Positions 52,501 through 58,930 of a stretch of 64,000 nt of DNA are shown piece after piece. How positions within the stretch are numbered: position 1 is the first letter of the stretch; each line of letters begins with the position of its first letter. The stretch lies in NCBI RefSeq assembly GCF_000471905.2, contig NW_006499751.1:1861750-1925749 (forward strand), read 5' to 3'. Made by a program: the position numbers and the translations under genes. The DNA comes from Amborella trichopoda (lineage: Eukaryota > Streptophyta > Magnoliopsida > Amborellales > Amborellaceae). Below the pieces are notes generated by a model. The model had not been told where the DNA came from. It did no database searches and saw only the letters and a program-made list of their open reading frames with translations.

Positions 52501-54548
52501 AACGGAAGCAAATTCTCTCTGACCATACTCTTATCCGTTTGGGAAATTTTCTGCTGATCACCTGCAACAAACTCCTTCTCTTTAAGGTATCCAATTTAAA
52601 ATAAATTTTCATTCATAGAAATAAAAGTATCAGAAAGATTATGAACATACCAGGCTCGTTAGGCGCCCAGTTTTTTCCCACAAAATTTTTAAAATGAATA
52701 CTAGCAACTTGACGCACAGATATGTCACGACTACCATCAACAATAATCTGTAATAACCTCACCAAATGTTGAGGAGTGTACTGAAACTGCAAGAATACCA
52801 ACACATCAGGTACTTTGACCATTTGACTTTGAAAAGACAAATGTCATGCGAGAGAAGTTTGCACTTTTCCCAAATCCTAACTAGTTAGACTAAAAATGGT
52901 ATACAAGAAAGTCCAACATCAATGAACACAAATTGTTTACTACACTGAGATTCAAAGGGCAAGAGTTATTCTACCAATCAAGTGATGATTTATAGATTAA
53001 ATGAAGCCCCCCACCCCAAAAAAAAAAAAAGGTTTGAGTGTTGGGAATGATTAACCATAACCAACGGTCAGCATAACATGATGAGATTGCACTATTTGTA
53101 ACAAATATGTCTGTGTGTGTAGATATAAATATATGTGGCCAAACTGATCAATCTGTGAAGCTGCATATACATGCATATATGCATGTCCAGGTGTATGCGA
53201 ACATGGGCATATTCAGCCTTAGCAGTTAAGCACGAGAGATAAGCTCTGTTCAACTGAAGCATGTACTGCAGGGTGTAGGATTAGGATATGATGCACCATT
53301 GTTTCAAAACAGGTGTTGCATCCATGTCAAATTTTTTAAAACATATGTAAAATCACAAAAAACTGTAGCCATGTCCTCAGCTGTTTTGAATCAGAAGGAT
53401 TGGGAATTAGTTAAGCAACCACTGAAATGCATACAGAACAACTAAGCCAGGTAAAAAAATTCAAGAACAGGCATCAATGCCTACAAATCAAAAATATACG
53501 ACCTAAGGAAACCATTCAAACAAAGGTATCACATTCTAATCCTCGAGTTGAGCATGACAAAACCAGATTCACTTTGATCACTTCTTTGATCCAGTGCATA
53601 CAATCAAATATTCAATCAACAAGAACCTAATTATTTTCATGGAAATGGCATTGAAATTCAGTAAAAATAAATTCGTATAATAAGATATTAATTATTCAGA
53701 AACAATTCTTTCAAACACATGCTTTGATTTTTTAAAAATAACATAAGAAGCACTGACATAAGAAGAAAATATTCCAAAACCGAGTTTTGTCATTAGCATG
53801 TTTGTTCAATTATCAAAAAACAAATTACTTTAAGTGAAACAACCCAAACTTTCGTGAAATTGAACAAGTAAAAAACCCATCATCCCTCCGAGTTTGGACA
53901 AAACAACAAAAACCTTCAAAACATTAAAGCATCCCTTCATTTCAAAATTATTTTTAACCGTTACTTTCAAAAAAACATAAAACCGATTTCCTATACAAAA
54001 AACATTAGAATTATAGGATAATTGCTTTAGATCCAATATAAGCAATAGAGTTCAGTCCACCTAAACCAATCCAAACGCTCGAAACACATGAAGTGACATT
54101 ATTGGTTAAGAAAAACAACATGAGAATAAATCAAAACCCTTAATCTGATTCAAATGGTCACAATACAAATGTATAACAAAAGAAACAAATTTCAGCCTAT
54201 GCGATGCCTTCTATCCAAAATCTATGGTAAATTATACTCTCAATATATATAAAAGTTAACATTTCTCAGGAAAAAATGAAATAAACAAAATAATCAAATA
54301 CAATCAAAAGTAAAACGTGGCCAGCATGACCCATGAACTTAACTTCTTACTTAACATCAAACAATAACCATATTTCCCGAGCCCTAAACCCATTCCCCGA
54401 TTGCCCTGATAAGGAAACTCAATCAAACTTCCAAAGAGAGTCAGAACCAAAACCCAACCTGATTGAGACTCTCTTCTGCTTGAATTCTTTCATGAGGATT
54501 AGGGCTCAGCGCTCCTTGAAGGATAACAACCAGACTCTGAAGATCCAT
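11768..54548 (-). CDS. SAD2: Importin-beta family nuclear transport receptor (SAD2/EMA1, importin-7/8-like), 22 exons
   Basis: Spliced coding sequence of 3,093 nt giving 1,030 aa, close to the ~1,040 aa of the Arabidopsis protein. Exons (high to low coordinate): 54459-54548, 52651-52786, 52474-52561, 51583-51738, 51065-51227, 50746-50930, 50489-50662, 39702-39847, 39443-39566, 39175-39355, 32547-32706, 32411-32452, 32195-32313, 31907-32105, 26997-27128, 18960-19063, 18634-18813, 15147-15286, 14918-15057, 14541-14698, 13289-13412, 11768-11919. Every intron is GT-AG and every join keeps frame; no internal stop. The importin-beta N-terminal (Ran-binding) domain covers about residues 20-105, HEAT-type helices follow, and an acidic tract lies at about 885-960. 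In Arabidopsis SAD2 imports cargo such as MYB4 and affects ABA/drought response, trichomes and miRNA activity; the same role here is inferred from sequence recall. Five introns (7, 10, 14, 15, 17) contain nearly all inserted transposons. Confidence 0.95.
11920..13288 (-). other. Intron 21 of the importin gene
   Basis: 1,369-bp GT-AG intron with no recognised gene or transposon. It includes the 20-N assembly gap. Confidence 0.8.
13024..13043. other. Assembly gap (20 N)
   Basis: Twenty consecutive Ns in intron 21. The true gap length may differ from 20. Confidence 0.95.
13289..13412 (-). CDS. SAD2: Importin SAD2-like, exon 21 (aa 940-981), second acidic tract
   Basis: Encodes [20 protein letters not shown] and [17 protein letters not shown]. 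The exon is intact; the run of Ns is in the following intron. Confidence 0.94.
14541..14698 (-). CDS. SAD2: Importin SAD2-like, exon 20 (aa 887-939), acidic tract
   Basis: Encodes [20 protein letters not shown] and [17 protein letters not shown]. This Asp/Glu-rich segment is typical of importin-7/8-type receptors and may contact basic cargo or Ran (inference). GAT-rich codons make the DNA look like a microsatellite. Confidence 0.94.
14918..15057 (-). CDS. SAD2: Importin SAD2-like, exon 19 (aa 840-887)
   Basis: Encodes [20 protein letters not shown] and [20 protein letters not shown], a signature segment of the C-terminal solenoid. Confidence 0.95.
15147..15286 (-). CDS. SAD2: Importin SAD2-like, exon 18 (aa 794-840)
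   Basis: Encodes [20 protein letters not shown] and [20 protein letters not shown]. The next intron is only 89 bp. Confidence 0.94.
15730..15925 (-). mobile_element. RTE-type LINE 3' fragment
   Basis: On the + strand it begins ATCATCATCATCATT, then CCAAGCCTTATCCCAATTAT, then sequence matching the last RTE coding region in reverse. It is the terminal ~200 bp of a plant RTE LINE, minus orientation, with the coding frame broken. Confidence 0.65.
16816..17290 (-). mobile_element. RTE-type LINE 3' fragment, longer copy
   Basis: Reverse translation gives the RTE C-terminal signature in pieces, including KMRESRPRL and [17 protein letters not shown], then the terminal (GAT)n run. Frameshifts and stops show it is dead. 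It lies ~1.1 kb from the shorter copy in the same orientation. Confidence 0.7.
18634..18813 (-). CDS. SAD2: Importin SAD2-like, exon 17 (aa 734-793)
   Basis: Encodes [20 protein letters not shown] and [20 protein letters not shown]. Exactly 60 codons, phase 0 at both ends. Confidence 0.96.
18960..19063 (-). CDS. SAD2: Importin SAD2-like, exon 16 (aa 699-733)
   Basis: Encodes [20 protein letters not shown] and [14 protein letters not shown]. It lies across the 7.9-kb intron 15 from exon 15. Confidence 0.94.
20740..20990. mobile_element. Truncated relative of the hAT element at 33406
   Basis: GAGGTCAATAAAT, then a run of short A-rich words, then GTGATAATAGGTATTTTA parallels GCGGTCAATAAAT and GTGATAGTAGGTATTTTA in the element at 33,406. 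No terminal inverted repeat or target duplication was found. Confidence 0.4.
21660..21910. mobile_element. hAT-like subterminal debris (CCTAGGCG-rich)
   Basis: GC-rich sequence with repeated CCTAGGCG/GCCTAGG words at about 21,817-21,905. It resembles the subterminal regions of the hAT elements at 23,752 and 36,174. Ends are not clear. Confidence 0.4.
23624..23783. repeat. 80-bp tandem duplication spanning the LINE/hAT junction
   Basis: ACTTTTGGCAATTTTTCTAT and GGCCTTGCAA recur exactly 80 bp apart (for example 23661 and 23741). Each copy contains L1 sequence followed by the first ~30 bp of the hAT element, so the duplication came after the insertion. Confidence 0.8.
23752..24153. mobile_element. 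hAT-like element, ~402 bp, nested in L1 fragment
   Basis: Starts CAGAGTTCCAAAAAACACCG and ends TTTCGAATCAATG, complement CATTGATTCGAAAAGCGG, giving imperfect inverted ends. Candidate 8-bp flanks CTTGCAAG (23744-23751) and CTTGTGAG (24154-24161) match at 6 of 8. GC-rich CCGCCTAG words near the right end match the family seen at 36,174. No transposase. Confidence 0.6.
25391..25685. mobile_element. MITE candidate with three internal hairpins
   Basis: Near-inverted ends GTTTCATGCAG (25391-25401) and CTGCATAGAAAC (25673-25684). Inside are three hairpins: TGGACCGCATG/CATGCGGTCCA (25404-25431), a 23-bp near-perfect palindrome GCATCCATCTT/AAGATGGATGC (25443-25465), and AGGCCCGCAT/ATGCGGGCTT (25643-25670). 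Family unknown. Confidence 0.5.
25704..25740 (-). mobile_element. RTE-type LINE 3' tail
   Basis: CATCATCTTCATCATCATCT, then GAGCCTTATCCCACC, is the reverse complement of an RTE terminal sequence. Only the tail is recognisable. Confidence 0.5.
26997..27128 (-). CDS. SAD2: Importin SAD2-like, exon 15 (aa 655-699)
   Basis: Encodes [20 protein letters not shown] and [15 protein letters not shown]. Donor GTAAGT; no intact long frame crosses it, so it is easy to miss. Confidence 0.93.
28205..29560 (-). mobile_element. L1-type LINE 3' fragment (zf-RVT and RNase H-like region)
   Basis: From 29,560 down: [20 protein letters not shown], then the zinc-binding zf-RVT block ([22 protein letters not shown], then H..L..C), then [16 protein letters not shown], the usual end of the plant L1 RNase H domain. 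Frames are broken. The 3' end lies near 28,205 against T-rich sequence, which could be a short poly(A) on the minus strand. Confidence 0.75.
30440..31090. repeat. Imperfect ~350-bp tandem duplication
   Basis: CCATTTGCTCCTGCAGCCCT near 30,458 and CCATTTGCTGCTACGACCAT near 30,808 begin two diverged copies. Both continue through AATTGCATTCCACTGA/AATTGTACGCCACTGA. Origin unknown, possibly a decayed retroelement. Confidence 0.6.
31907..32105 (-). CDS. SAD2: Importin SAD2-like, exon 14 (aa 589-655)
   Basis: Encodes [20 protein letters not shown] and [20 protein letters not shown]. It contains a short acidic loop and ends at TTDGQ before the 4.8-kb intron 14. Confidence 0.95.
32195..32313 (-). CDS. 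SAD2: Importin SAD2-like, exon 13 (aa 549-588)
   Basis: Encodes [20 protein letters not shown] and [18 protein letters not shown], almost invariant in plant homologues as I remember them. Confidence 0.96.
32411..32452 (-). CDS. SAD2: Importin SAD2-like, exon 12 (aa 535-549), 42-bp microexon-like
   Basis: Encodes [14 protein letters not shown]. It is only 42 nt between introns of 94 and 97 nt. Confidence 0.92.
32547..32706 (-). CDS. SAD2: Importin SAD2-like, exon 11 (aa 482-535)
   Basis: Encodes [20 protein letters not shown] and [20 protein letters not shown], a HEAT repeat pair. Donor GTATGG. Confidence 0.95.
32890..33125. mobile_element. MITE candidate with GACTC-rich ends
   Basis: CAGTGACTTGGGTCACAACT near the left and AGAGTCCTGAGTCACACTC near the right are roughly inverted. 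Both ends carry GACTC and GGGTCCC words. Boundaries and target duplication are not clear. Confidence 0.3.
33406..34299. mobile_element. Non-autonomous hAT element, 894 bp, clean ends
   Basis: Left end CAGTGTTTTAAAATGCGGG, right end GCGGTCGCATTTTAAAACACTG, giving a near-perfect inverted repeat. An exact 8-bp target duplication ATTGGCCC flanks it (33398-33405 and 34300-34307). Both subterminal zones are packed with GATGCGG/CCGCAT words. The middle is AT-rich and lacks transposase. Confidence 0.9.
34400..36174 (+). mobile_element. hAT-derived element with tandem BED-finger modules
   Basis: The right end is CGCTTTTTGGAACACTG, complement CAGTGTTCCAAAAAGCG, the same terminal type as the element at 23,752, followed by possible target site AGTCAGAA. 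The left end was not found. Coding remnants on + include a BED zinc finger ([14 protein letters not shown], then FKKHLAG) at about 35,375-35,445. This is the DNA-binding domain of hAT transposases. Stops interrupt the frame and no catalytic domain was seen. Confidence 0.65.
34755..35525 (+). repeat. Three tandem BED-finger modules, ~270 bp each
   Basis: ACACCTTGCT followed by GTATTAA occurs at 34891, 35159 and 35432. Each module runs from a Ser-rich stretch through TGGAAGTAT or its variant, AACCC, the finger, GTTCCTGA-like sequence and a Lys-rich linker. Only the third still shows both cysteines and the histidine; the first two have lost the CxxC. Confidence 0.75.
36640..37340. repeat. Degenerate tandem array, about three units
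   Basis: TATAGGTCTAAC-type phrases near 36,741, 36,910 and 37,177, each preceded by GTATCATTATA or a relative and followed by GACATAAA and ATTGAACCA, define three diverged copies of about 170-265 bp. No coding capacity. Confidence 0.6.
37693..38354. repeat. 331-bp tandem duplication inside an L1 fragment
   Basis: ACAAATCGCGAGCCCTGCAT (37693) and ACAAATCGCAAGCTCTGCAT (38024) start two copies. Both run to ACCAAATTTATGTCAAGCAA with a few per cent differences. Confidence 0.88.
37720..38740 (-). mobile_element. L1-type LINE fragment (endonuclease to RT linker)
   Basis: Minus-strand frames give [17 protein letters not shown], resembling the FRFELMWLEEPGF segment that joins endonuclease and reverse transcriptase in plant L1 ORF2. 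A degraded endonuclease-like stretch lies upstream (38,400-38,720). The linker segment is present twice because of the 331-bp duplication. Confidence 0.6.
39175..39355 (-). CDS. SAD2: Importin SAD2-like, exon 10 (aa 421-481)
   Basis: Encodes [20 protein letters not shown] and [20 protein letters not shown], a hallmark segment. It ends in phase 0 before the 6.5-kb intron 10. Confidence 0.96.
39443..39566 (-). CDS. SAD2: Importin SAD2-like, exon 9 (aa 380-421)
   Basis: Encodes [20 protein letters not shown] and [20 protein letters not shown], matching the family order after exon 8. Confidence 0.94.
39702..39847 (-). CDS. SAD2: Importin SAD2-like, exon 8 (aa 331-380)
   Basis: Encodes [20 protein letters not shown] and the block [20 protein letters not shown], highly conserved in this family. 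Frame joins correctly across 10.6 kb of intron. Confidence 0.95.
40435..40548. repeat. (GA)n microsatellite
   Basis: About 110 bp of nearly pure GA/GGA repeats, after a short (TA)n run. A second short GA tract lies at about 40,736-40,757. Confidence 0.9.
42887..43425 (+). repeat. 5' LTR, left part (interrupted by LINE)
   Basis: Aligns with 49067 onward of the 3' LTR through shared landmarks: GGCTTATT/GACTTATT, GGGGCAGTTAG/CAGGCAGTAAG, GGATTTCTGGTG/GGATTTCGGGTG, GGAATCCTAGA/GGAACCCTAGA, and TTGTTTCAAAG/TTGTTTTAAAG. It contains part of a 111-bp duplication. The remaining LTR end is 46467-46515. Confidence 0.65.
43241..43462 (+). repeat. 111-bp tandem duplication spanning the LTR/LINE junction
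   Basis: CTCTCTTGTTTCAAAGG begins copies at 43241 and 43352 (one base of slack). Each copy contains LTR sequence, then GAATTCTCCTC, then the LINE start GAAAGCCTTAGATGACC. The duplication therefore followed LINE insertion. Confidence 0.85.
43426..46466 (+). mobile_element. 5'-truncated L1-type LINE with RT and RNase H remnants
   Basis: Starts inside ORF2 ([16 protein letters not shown]) and ends in a poly(A) run at 46457-46466. A 10-bp direct repeat TTCTCCTCCT flanks it (43416-43425 and 46467-46476). RT motifs in order: [13 protein letters not shown] (palm A, 43,840), [13 protein letters not shown] (44,010), [10 protein letters not shown] (44,152), [14 protein letters not shown] (44,350). Then zf-RVT (LPNRC-like, 45,350) and an RNase H-like domain ([13 protein letters not shown], 45,815-46,240). 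The catalytic YADD is YAGD, and several frameshifts and stops occur, so it is inactive. Confidence 0.88.
46519..46530 (+). promoter_or_regulatory. Primer binding site of the LTR retrotransposon
   Basis: TGGTATCAGAGC is complementary to the 3' end of plant initiator tRNA-Met, the usual minus-strand primer of many plant LTR elements. It sits three bases after the LTR end. Confidence 0.8.
46613..48286. mobile_element. Non-autonomous hAT element, 1,674 bp, nested in LTR element
   Basis: Left end CAGTGTTCGAAAAACCGG, right end GGTTCGATTTTGCGAACATTG, inverted. An exact 8-bp target duplication ATCCAGAG lies at 46605-46612 and 48287-48294. Interior: AT-rich, with a ~235-bp tandem repeat and no transposase. 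GGTTCAAACCG words near the ends resemble the element at 9368. Confidence 0.88.
47120..47690. repeat. ~235-bp tandem repeat inside the hAT element, about 2.4 units
   Basis: TTTAATGTTATATAATATAT recurs at 47201 and 47436, and as TTTAAGGTTATATAATATAT at 47665. Each is followed by a (TA)-rich run and GTGATGAATATGAGAATATA. The units also share ATTTTAGGGATTTTCGGG-like text. Confidence 0.85.
49067..49899 (+). repeat. 3' LTR
   Basis: 833 bp including a 126-bp L1-tail insertion and its duplicated target. It is longer than the 5' LTR because a segment at about 49,510-49,720 is absent from the 5' copy. Confidence 0.65.
49215..49340 (-). mobile_element. Very short L1 3'-end insertion (126 bp)
   Basis: A T-run at its left edge is the poly(A) of a minus-strand insert whose end reads AATATTAACTTTCTC before the A-run, like L1 3' UTRs. 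The 18-bp target duplication AGTAGTCTCATAAAACTT (49197-49214) matches 49341-49358 at 17 of 18 positions. Confidence 0.75.
50489..50662 (-). CDS. SAD2: Importin SAD2-like, exon 7 (aa 273-331)
   Basis: Encodes [20 protein letters not shown] through [11 protein letters not shown]. The donor GTTCGT opens the 10.6-kb intron 7. Confidence 0.92.
50746..50930 (-). CDS. SAD2: Importin SAD2-like, exon 6 (aa 212-273)
   Basis: Encodes [20 protein letters not shown] and the Trp-rich [20 protein letters not shown] typical of importin-7/8 relatives. Donor GTAAGT. Confidence 0.95.
51065..51227 (-). CDS. SAD2: Importin SAD2-like, exon 5 (aa 157-211)
   Basis: Encodes [20 protein letters not shown] through [12 protein letters not shown]. 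Acceptor TTGAAG, donor GTATGC, phase 0. Confidence 0.93.
51583..51738 (-). CDS. SAD2: Importin SAD2-like, exon 4 (aa 105-157)
   Basis: Encodes [20 protein letters not shown] and [17 protein letters not shown], early HEAT-type helices. The strong donor GTAAGT splits the final Glu codon. Confidence 0.95.
51739..52473 (-). other. Intron 3 of the importin gene, with 110-bp tandem duplication
   Basis: AAATCAAACCAAAACTGGAA at 51791 and 51901 starts two copies that run to about 52,010 with about 90 per cent identity. No other feature. Confidence 0.8.
52474..52561 (-). CDS. SAD2: Importin SAD2-like, exon 3 (aa 76-105)
   Basis: Encodes [20 protein letters not shown], the end of the N-terminal domain. 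Acceptor TTGCAG; donor GTATAA. Confidence 0.93.
52651..52786 (-). CDS. SAD2: Importin SAD2-like, exon 2 (aa 31-76)
   Basis: Encodes [18 protein letters not shown] and [17 protein letters not shown], the conserved Ran-facing core of the importin-beta N-terminal domain. Acceptor TTGCAG, donor GTATGT. Confidence 0.95.
52787..54458 (-). other. Intron 1 of the importin gene
   Basis: 1,672-bp first intron. It contains AT-rich text, a short A-run near 53,020 and no recognised gene or transposon. Confidence 0.75.
54459..54548 (-). CDS. SAD2: Importin SAD2-like, exon 1 (aa 1-30)
   Basis: Encodes [20 protein letters not shown] and the start of the importin-beta N-terminal domain. The ATG is preceded in-frame by a stop in the leader (TTTTAGCC). 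Donor GTTGGG; phase 0. Confidence 0.93.
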
Positions 54549-54710
54549 GGCTAAAATCCTTAAGAAGAAGGAAAGAACCCTACGGACAACGATCACAACG
54601 CAAAAACACCCTTGCGAATTAATGTCACTGACAATTGAAGTGAAATAATAGAATCGATAGATTGAAATGAATCAATAGAAGAATCTAAGGTTTTGAGCAG
54701 AAGATGAATG

Positions 54711-54791
54711 GAAACACAAAGAGGGGAAAGCTTTCATCGAGTTTAAGGCAGAAACACAAAGAGAGGAAAAGCTTTCATCGAGTTTAACGCA
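54711..54791 (-). repeat. 40/41-bp tandem duplication in the importin 5' UTR
   Basis: GAAACACAAAGAGGGGAAAG (54711) and GAAACACAAAGAGAGGAAAA (54751) begin two copies, each ending GAGTTTAAGGCA or GAGTTTAACGCA. They lie 160-245 bp upstream of the ATG, between it and the TATA-like box. Confidence 0.85.
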
Positions 54792-54811
54792 GGAGAGTAG
54801 AGAGCGAAGCC

Positions 54812-54819
54812 TAGGGTTT
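54812..54819 (-). promoter_or_regulatory. Telo-box (AAACCCTA) near the importin transcription start
   Basis: AAACCCTA on the minus strand, about 265 bp upstream of the ATG and just downstream of the TATA-like box. Telo-boxes are common in promoters of plant housekeeping and growth genes; function here is inferred. Confidence 0.4.
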
Positions 54820-54840
54820 TTAGGGCACAGGGGGAAAGAC

Positions 54841-54848
54841 TATTTAAA
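54841..54848 (-). promoter_or_regulatory. TATA-like box of the importin gene
   Basis: TTTAAATA on the minus strand, 293 bp upstream of the ATG, followed by a pyrimidine-rich start region. Spacing fits a 5' UTR of about 260 nt. Confidence 0.4.
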
Positions 54849-56596
54849 CCTAGGTTTGGGCTTAAGTGACCAAATGTTGACTCGAACCAAGACCAAGATG
54901 CAGGGTCGCACGAGTGAGGATCCATAATCCATGCCGTATCACGAGGATGTAGGAAAATGTACAGCGATTAGGTCATCACCATCGTTGGAATGATGGACTG
55001 CTGTGGAGAGAGCAGGATCAACGTTCTTTTGTCCCAATGGATGGTGATGACCTTTGAGGAGTACGAAATTTTGTCTGTTTGTTAAATTTGGAGATTTGGT
55101 GACCTAATCTTTTTAAATTATGTTTGGTAAGTGCGAGAGATTGGATTCAAGCATTGTTTAATGCATGCATTTCCAATATTACTTGCATGTTTACCTCCAG
55201 ATAACGAAAAAGAATGCTTCCATTGTCAACTTTTACCTTAGACTAGCATGCAGGACGTCTTGGGCAAACCAGTGATCTCAACAGATGTTGGGCAAATCTT
55301 GGCCCATCAACCAGGTCAGCTGGGCCTTAAAAAAAAATTAGAGCCAAAGCCATAAAATGTGGCTCGACGATAGGGTCATCACAGCCCGACGACAGGGTCG
55401 GGGTGGCTTTATCAAGGCTGCGATAGGCCAGTTCATTATGGCTTAGCTCAGCTAGACTCTTTTTTCTTTTTTTTCTTTTTCTTTATGCATGGCCCCACAT
55501 ATTTGCTTTTTTTTTCTTTAGTATCAAGCCACGCAACCTAGTTCTATATCTGAAGTGCTTGTGTACTTTTTATCTTATTTCGCCATGCCTAGCCAAACCC
55601 TAACAATGCTAAGACCAACACATGGCCAAAGCCTCTTCAAATCATTTCAAGCAAAACTGGACTCAGGCCAACCCTATAGAGACTAGGGTGAGGGCAAGCC
55701 TAGCCCATTGCCCATTGACTTGGGCAAGTGCACACCGATTTAAACTTTTTTTTCTTTTTCTTTCTTTCCATCATCCAAATCATTTACCAGTGTCTAAATA
55801 CAATATATGAATTAATAAAACACAAAGAATGGTAATGACTCACACATACTTGCTATCAAAATAAAATGCATTCCCAACATGAATCTGATAAATCACATAA
55901 TGCTTGGAATAAAACCAAGAAAGCATGAAATAAAACAATACTACATACATTGCCTCAAGTTATTCCCAATGACTTAAGACACCCCATATCGGGTCTCCTC
56001 CACCATTACATATGAGATCTAGGTCCAAACTTGTCTCAAAACTTTGGGAAGCCTAGGGAAAACCACTAAAGAGCATGACATGGGAAAAGGCTAGACCACG
56101 GCCCAATACATTAGCATAACTCAAACCATATGGGCTATCGTGTACCACCTCTTGTGCGACTCCCTTATGCTTTATTTTTCTTCCCAAACCCTAAATTAGA
56201 GAGAGAGATTAGAGAGGGGCGTGCCAACTCTATGGTTCAGCAAGAGAGACATGAAATTAAAGTGTATAAAATAAGGCTTCTCATAGAGAGTATATATAAC
56301 ATAAATGGTAGGGTTTTAGAGCTAGGATTTTATCATCATTATTAGACTCAATCTTGGCCTTTGATCTTGGAGACTTGTCGGGTGAAGAGATCTCATCTAT
56401 TTATTACTTAGATCAACCATCACAACTAAAAGAAATGAGGTGAAATTGTTATCCTTCAATTTCCATAAATTTATTTCCATCAAATATTGTGGTAGAGAAA
56501 ATACTATCTTTATGCAAATCAATTTCAATTATTATCTTACACTTTCACATTTTAAATCAATCAAAATCTCTGCAAAACACTTTCCATACATTTCAA

Positions 56597-56678
56597 ACAA
56601 AGTGCATGGCTTCTTCTACAAGCCACCAAAATAGAAAACAAAGTGCATGGCTTCTTCTACAAGCCACCAAAATAGAAA
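56597..56678. repeat. Perfect 41-bp tandem duplication
   Basis: ACAAAGTGCATGGCTTCTTC begins identical copies at 56597 and 56638. Confidence 0.92.
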
Positions 56679-57565
56679 AGTGGGCGCCCCACTCATGTGA
56701 GGCCCTTGTGGATGCCCCCACATGTCGTGGACCCAAAAGATACCAATGGGACACCAACATAATAAACAACATTTTAGGATATTAAAATAAATTTTATAAA
56801 GCCATTAAATATTTTAGTTCCCTCTATGATTAAAATGAATCTTGAAAATTAATTTTTCCTTATTTAAAAATTATTTTTCAAATAATATAAAATACCCAGA
56901 GGTCTAAAAATTTATTTTGGTTATTTAAAATATAGTTAAAACATACTTAAACATACTCAATAAGATTTCATAGGAATTGGATTTATAAAGTTAGAAATAT
57001 AACAAGTATACTAAGGACTTGATCCATTCTAGAAACCACATATCACTACACCTTCTCAAACTGACCAAATAGTTCTCATGACCTACAGCCTTTCACAAGG
57101 GTTCATGATTGAACTATTAAAATAAGCCAATAAATGAAGGAGACACAATCCTAGTCCATGGTTATATGTCCCTCCCTAAAGATAAGTCTAGGCCCCATTC
57201 CAACATTATACTTCATGGGTCCTTCCAACATAGTCCACTGTTGTAGGGAGTCATCTCTCTGGCACATATGTATAACACACAGCCTTGTCCAAAGGCCGCT
57301 TCTCCGACATGTATGTAGTGTACATGATATGTGATGGTAATGATGAGGATTTTGGCCATTTTCATCTCCAACCAACCATCACACACATGGGTCACATTAT
57401 GTCCCCTTGCCCAACTCCGACCTCATAAAAGGATAACTCCACATCGAAACTCTTATCGGTTGTACTCAAATGCCCAAGGCTATGAGTTTTAGACACCACC
57501 TTACGCAATAACTAGTTAAAGCTCAAGTGAGTTTTGGCATTTCTATTGCCTCTTAGTCCACCCTG

Positions 57566-57647
57566 GACCATGCTACAGAGTCCATCTAGACCACGCCACA
57601 GAGTCCATCCAGACCACACCACATAGTCAATCCGGACCACGCTCCCA
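57566..57647. repeat. 23-bp minisatellite, about 3.5 units
   Basis: Units begin GACCAYGCYACAGAGTCCAT at 57566, 57589, 57612 and 57635, spaced exactly 23 bp, with a few substitutions. Confidence 0.88.
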
Positions 57648-58711
57648 TTGGAGCTATCACATCATGATAGTCATAATTTTACATGCTCTCATAATGTATT
57701 TAAATGGCCACATAACCCCAACAATGTGACCCCAACAACCATCAATATTTGACATTTTGTATTTCATAAACATTTTTTCAAATTCAATTTCTTAGCGCGT
57801 AAGATTGACATCCTCATGCTCTAATACTGCCTTGCTACTTATGGCGGCTTATCATCCTCATGCCCTAAGAACCTTTTCTCAAATCCCCTTGGGATATTTC
57901 TCCTAAGATCGTACTCTAAGATCAATGATATAAAGCGGAAATAGTTTAGCTAGTCATAACTACATGTAAGCATTCACTTGATGGTCAATACAATGCTCAT
58001 GATCACATCTATATGGATTAGACAAACCCTCGAGCCAACTAGCAAGGATCGAAGACATTGGAAATACCAAGGGGTCACTCCAATATAAGTAATCCAGGAA
58101 AATCACCATGACAAAAACTTCCTCATTGAAGTTTGAGTTGTGGGTTATGCATGGATTGCCTCCTCTCCCTCCAAGATGCATGGGCCAAAGCCACTCAGTC
58201 ATTCAACTATTCCACAACTGAGCCATTGCTTTGGAAAGAGTGACTGGAGCCTGGTTGAGCCACGTGATGCAAGTTCACAAGAACTTCATCATAAACTTCT
58301 ACGAAAGCTCGTTAGGTTCTTTCAAGACTAAGAACAAACTCGAAATAAGTAGGAAGCAACGCTTGCTCAAGCCTCTTACACTGACCAGGATTCTGCTACC
58401 ATGAACTAACCCACATCTTCTAACCTTTCCCCACCACTTTTTATCAAACCCCATGCGTTGTAGTCCTCCTTTTTTAAATCCCTTCCTCAAATCCAAACCT
58501 CATTTAACCCAATAACTTTGCCTTCCTAACAGATTTTACACAAGCTACTTCTCTCCCCCAATAACCTTGCAAGTGGCCCAACCCATGGTTTAACTTATCC
58601 CCTTCCTCATTACCCCATTCTATTATGGACGCCAACACGTGTCGTATTTAATACAAGAAGTGAGTATCTAGTATGCCAACCCAAAAAACCGATACAAAAT
58701 CGAGACATCGA

Positions 58712-58740
58712 TATACACACATACACACACACAGATACAC

Positions 58741-58773
<33 letters not shown>
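58712..58773. repeat. (AC)n/(TA)n compound microsatellite
   Basis: Interrupted AC repeats run into about nine TA dinucleotides. Confidence 0.9.
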
Positions 58774-58930
58774 AGATCCAATACTCCATGGGCTTATAGA
58801 ACATGGGCACACCCAACAGCCTGATCGTACATGACTTTTTACATAGATGGATCAACTTGTTTCAAAATTTTCCCCATTTAATGCCTATTGTACATTGTTA
58901 GTACCCTCGCCTCCTATTTAATGTGGTACG

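Larger units (their letters stand above)
54900..58920. other. Intergenic, no gene recognised
   Basis: Moderately AT-rich sequence upstream of the importin gene. It has short tandem repeats listed separately, and no frame with a recognisable domain. Confidence 0.5.
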
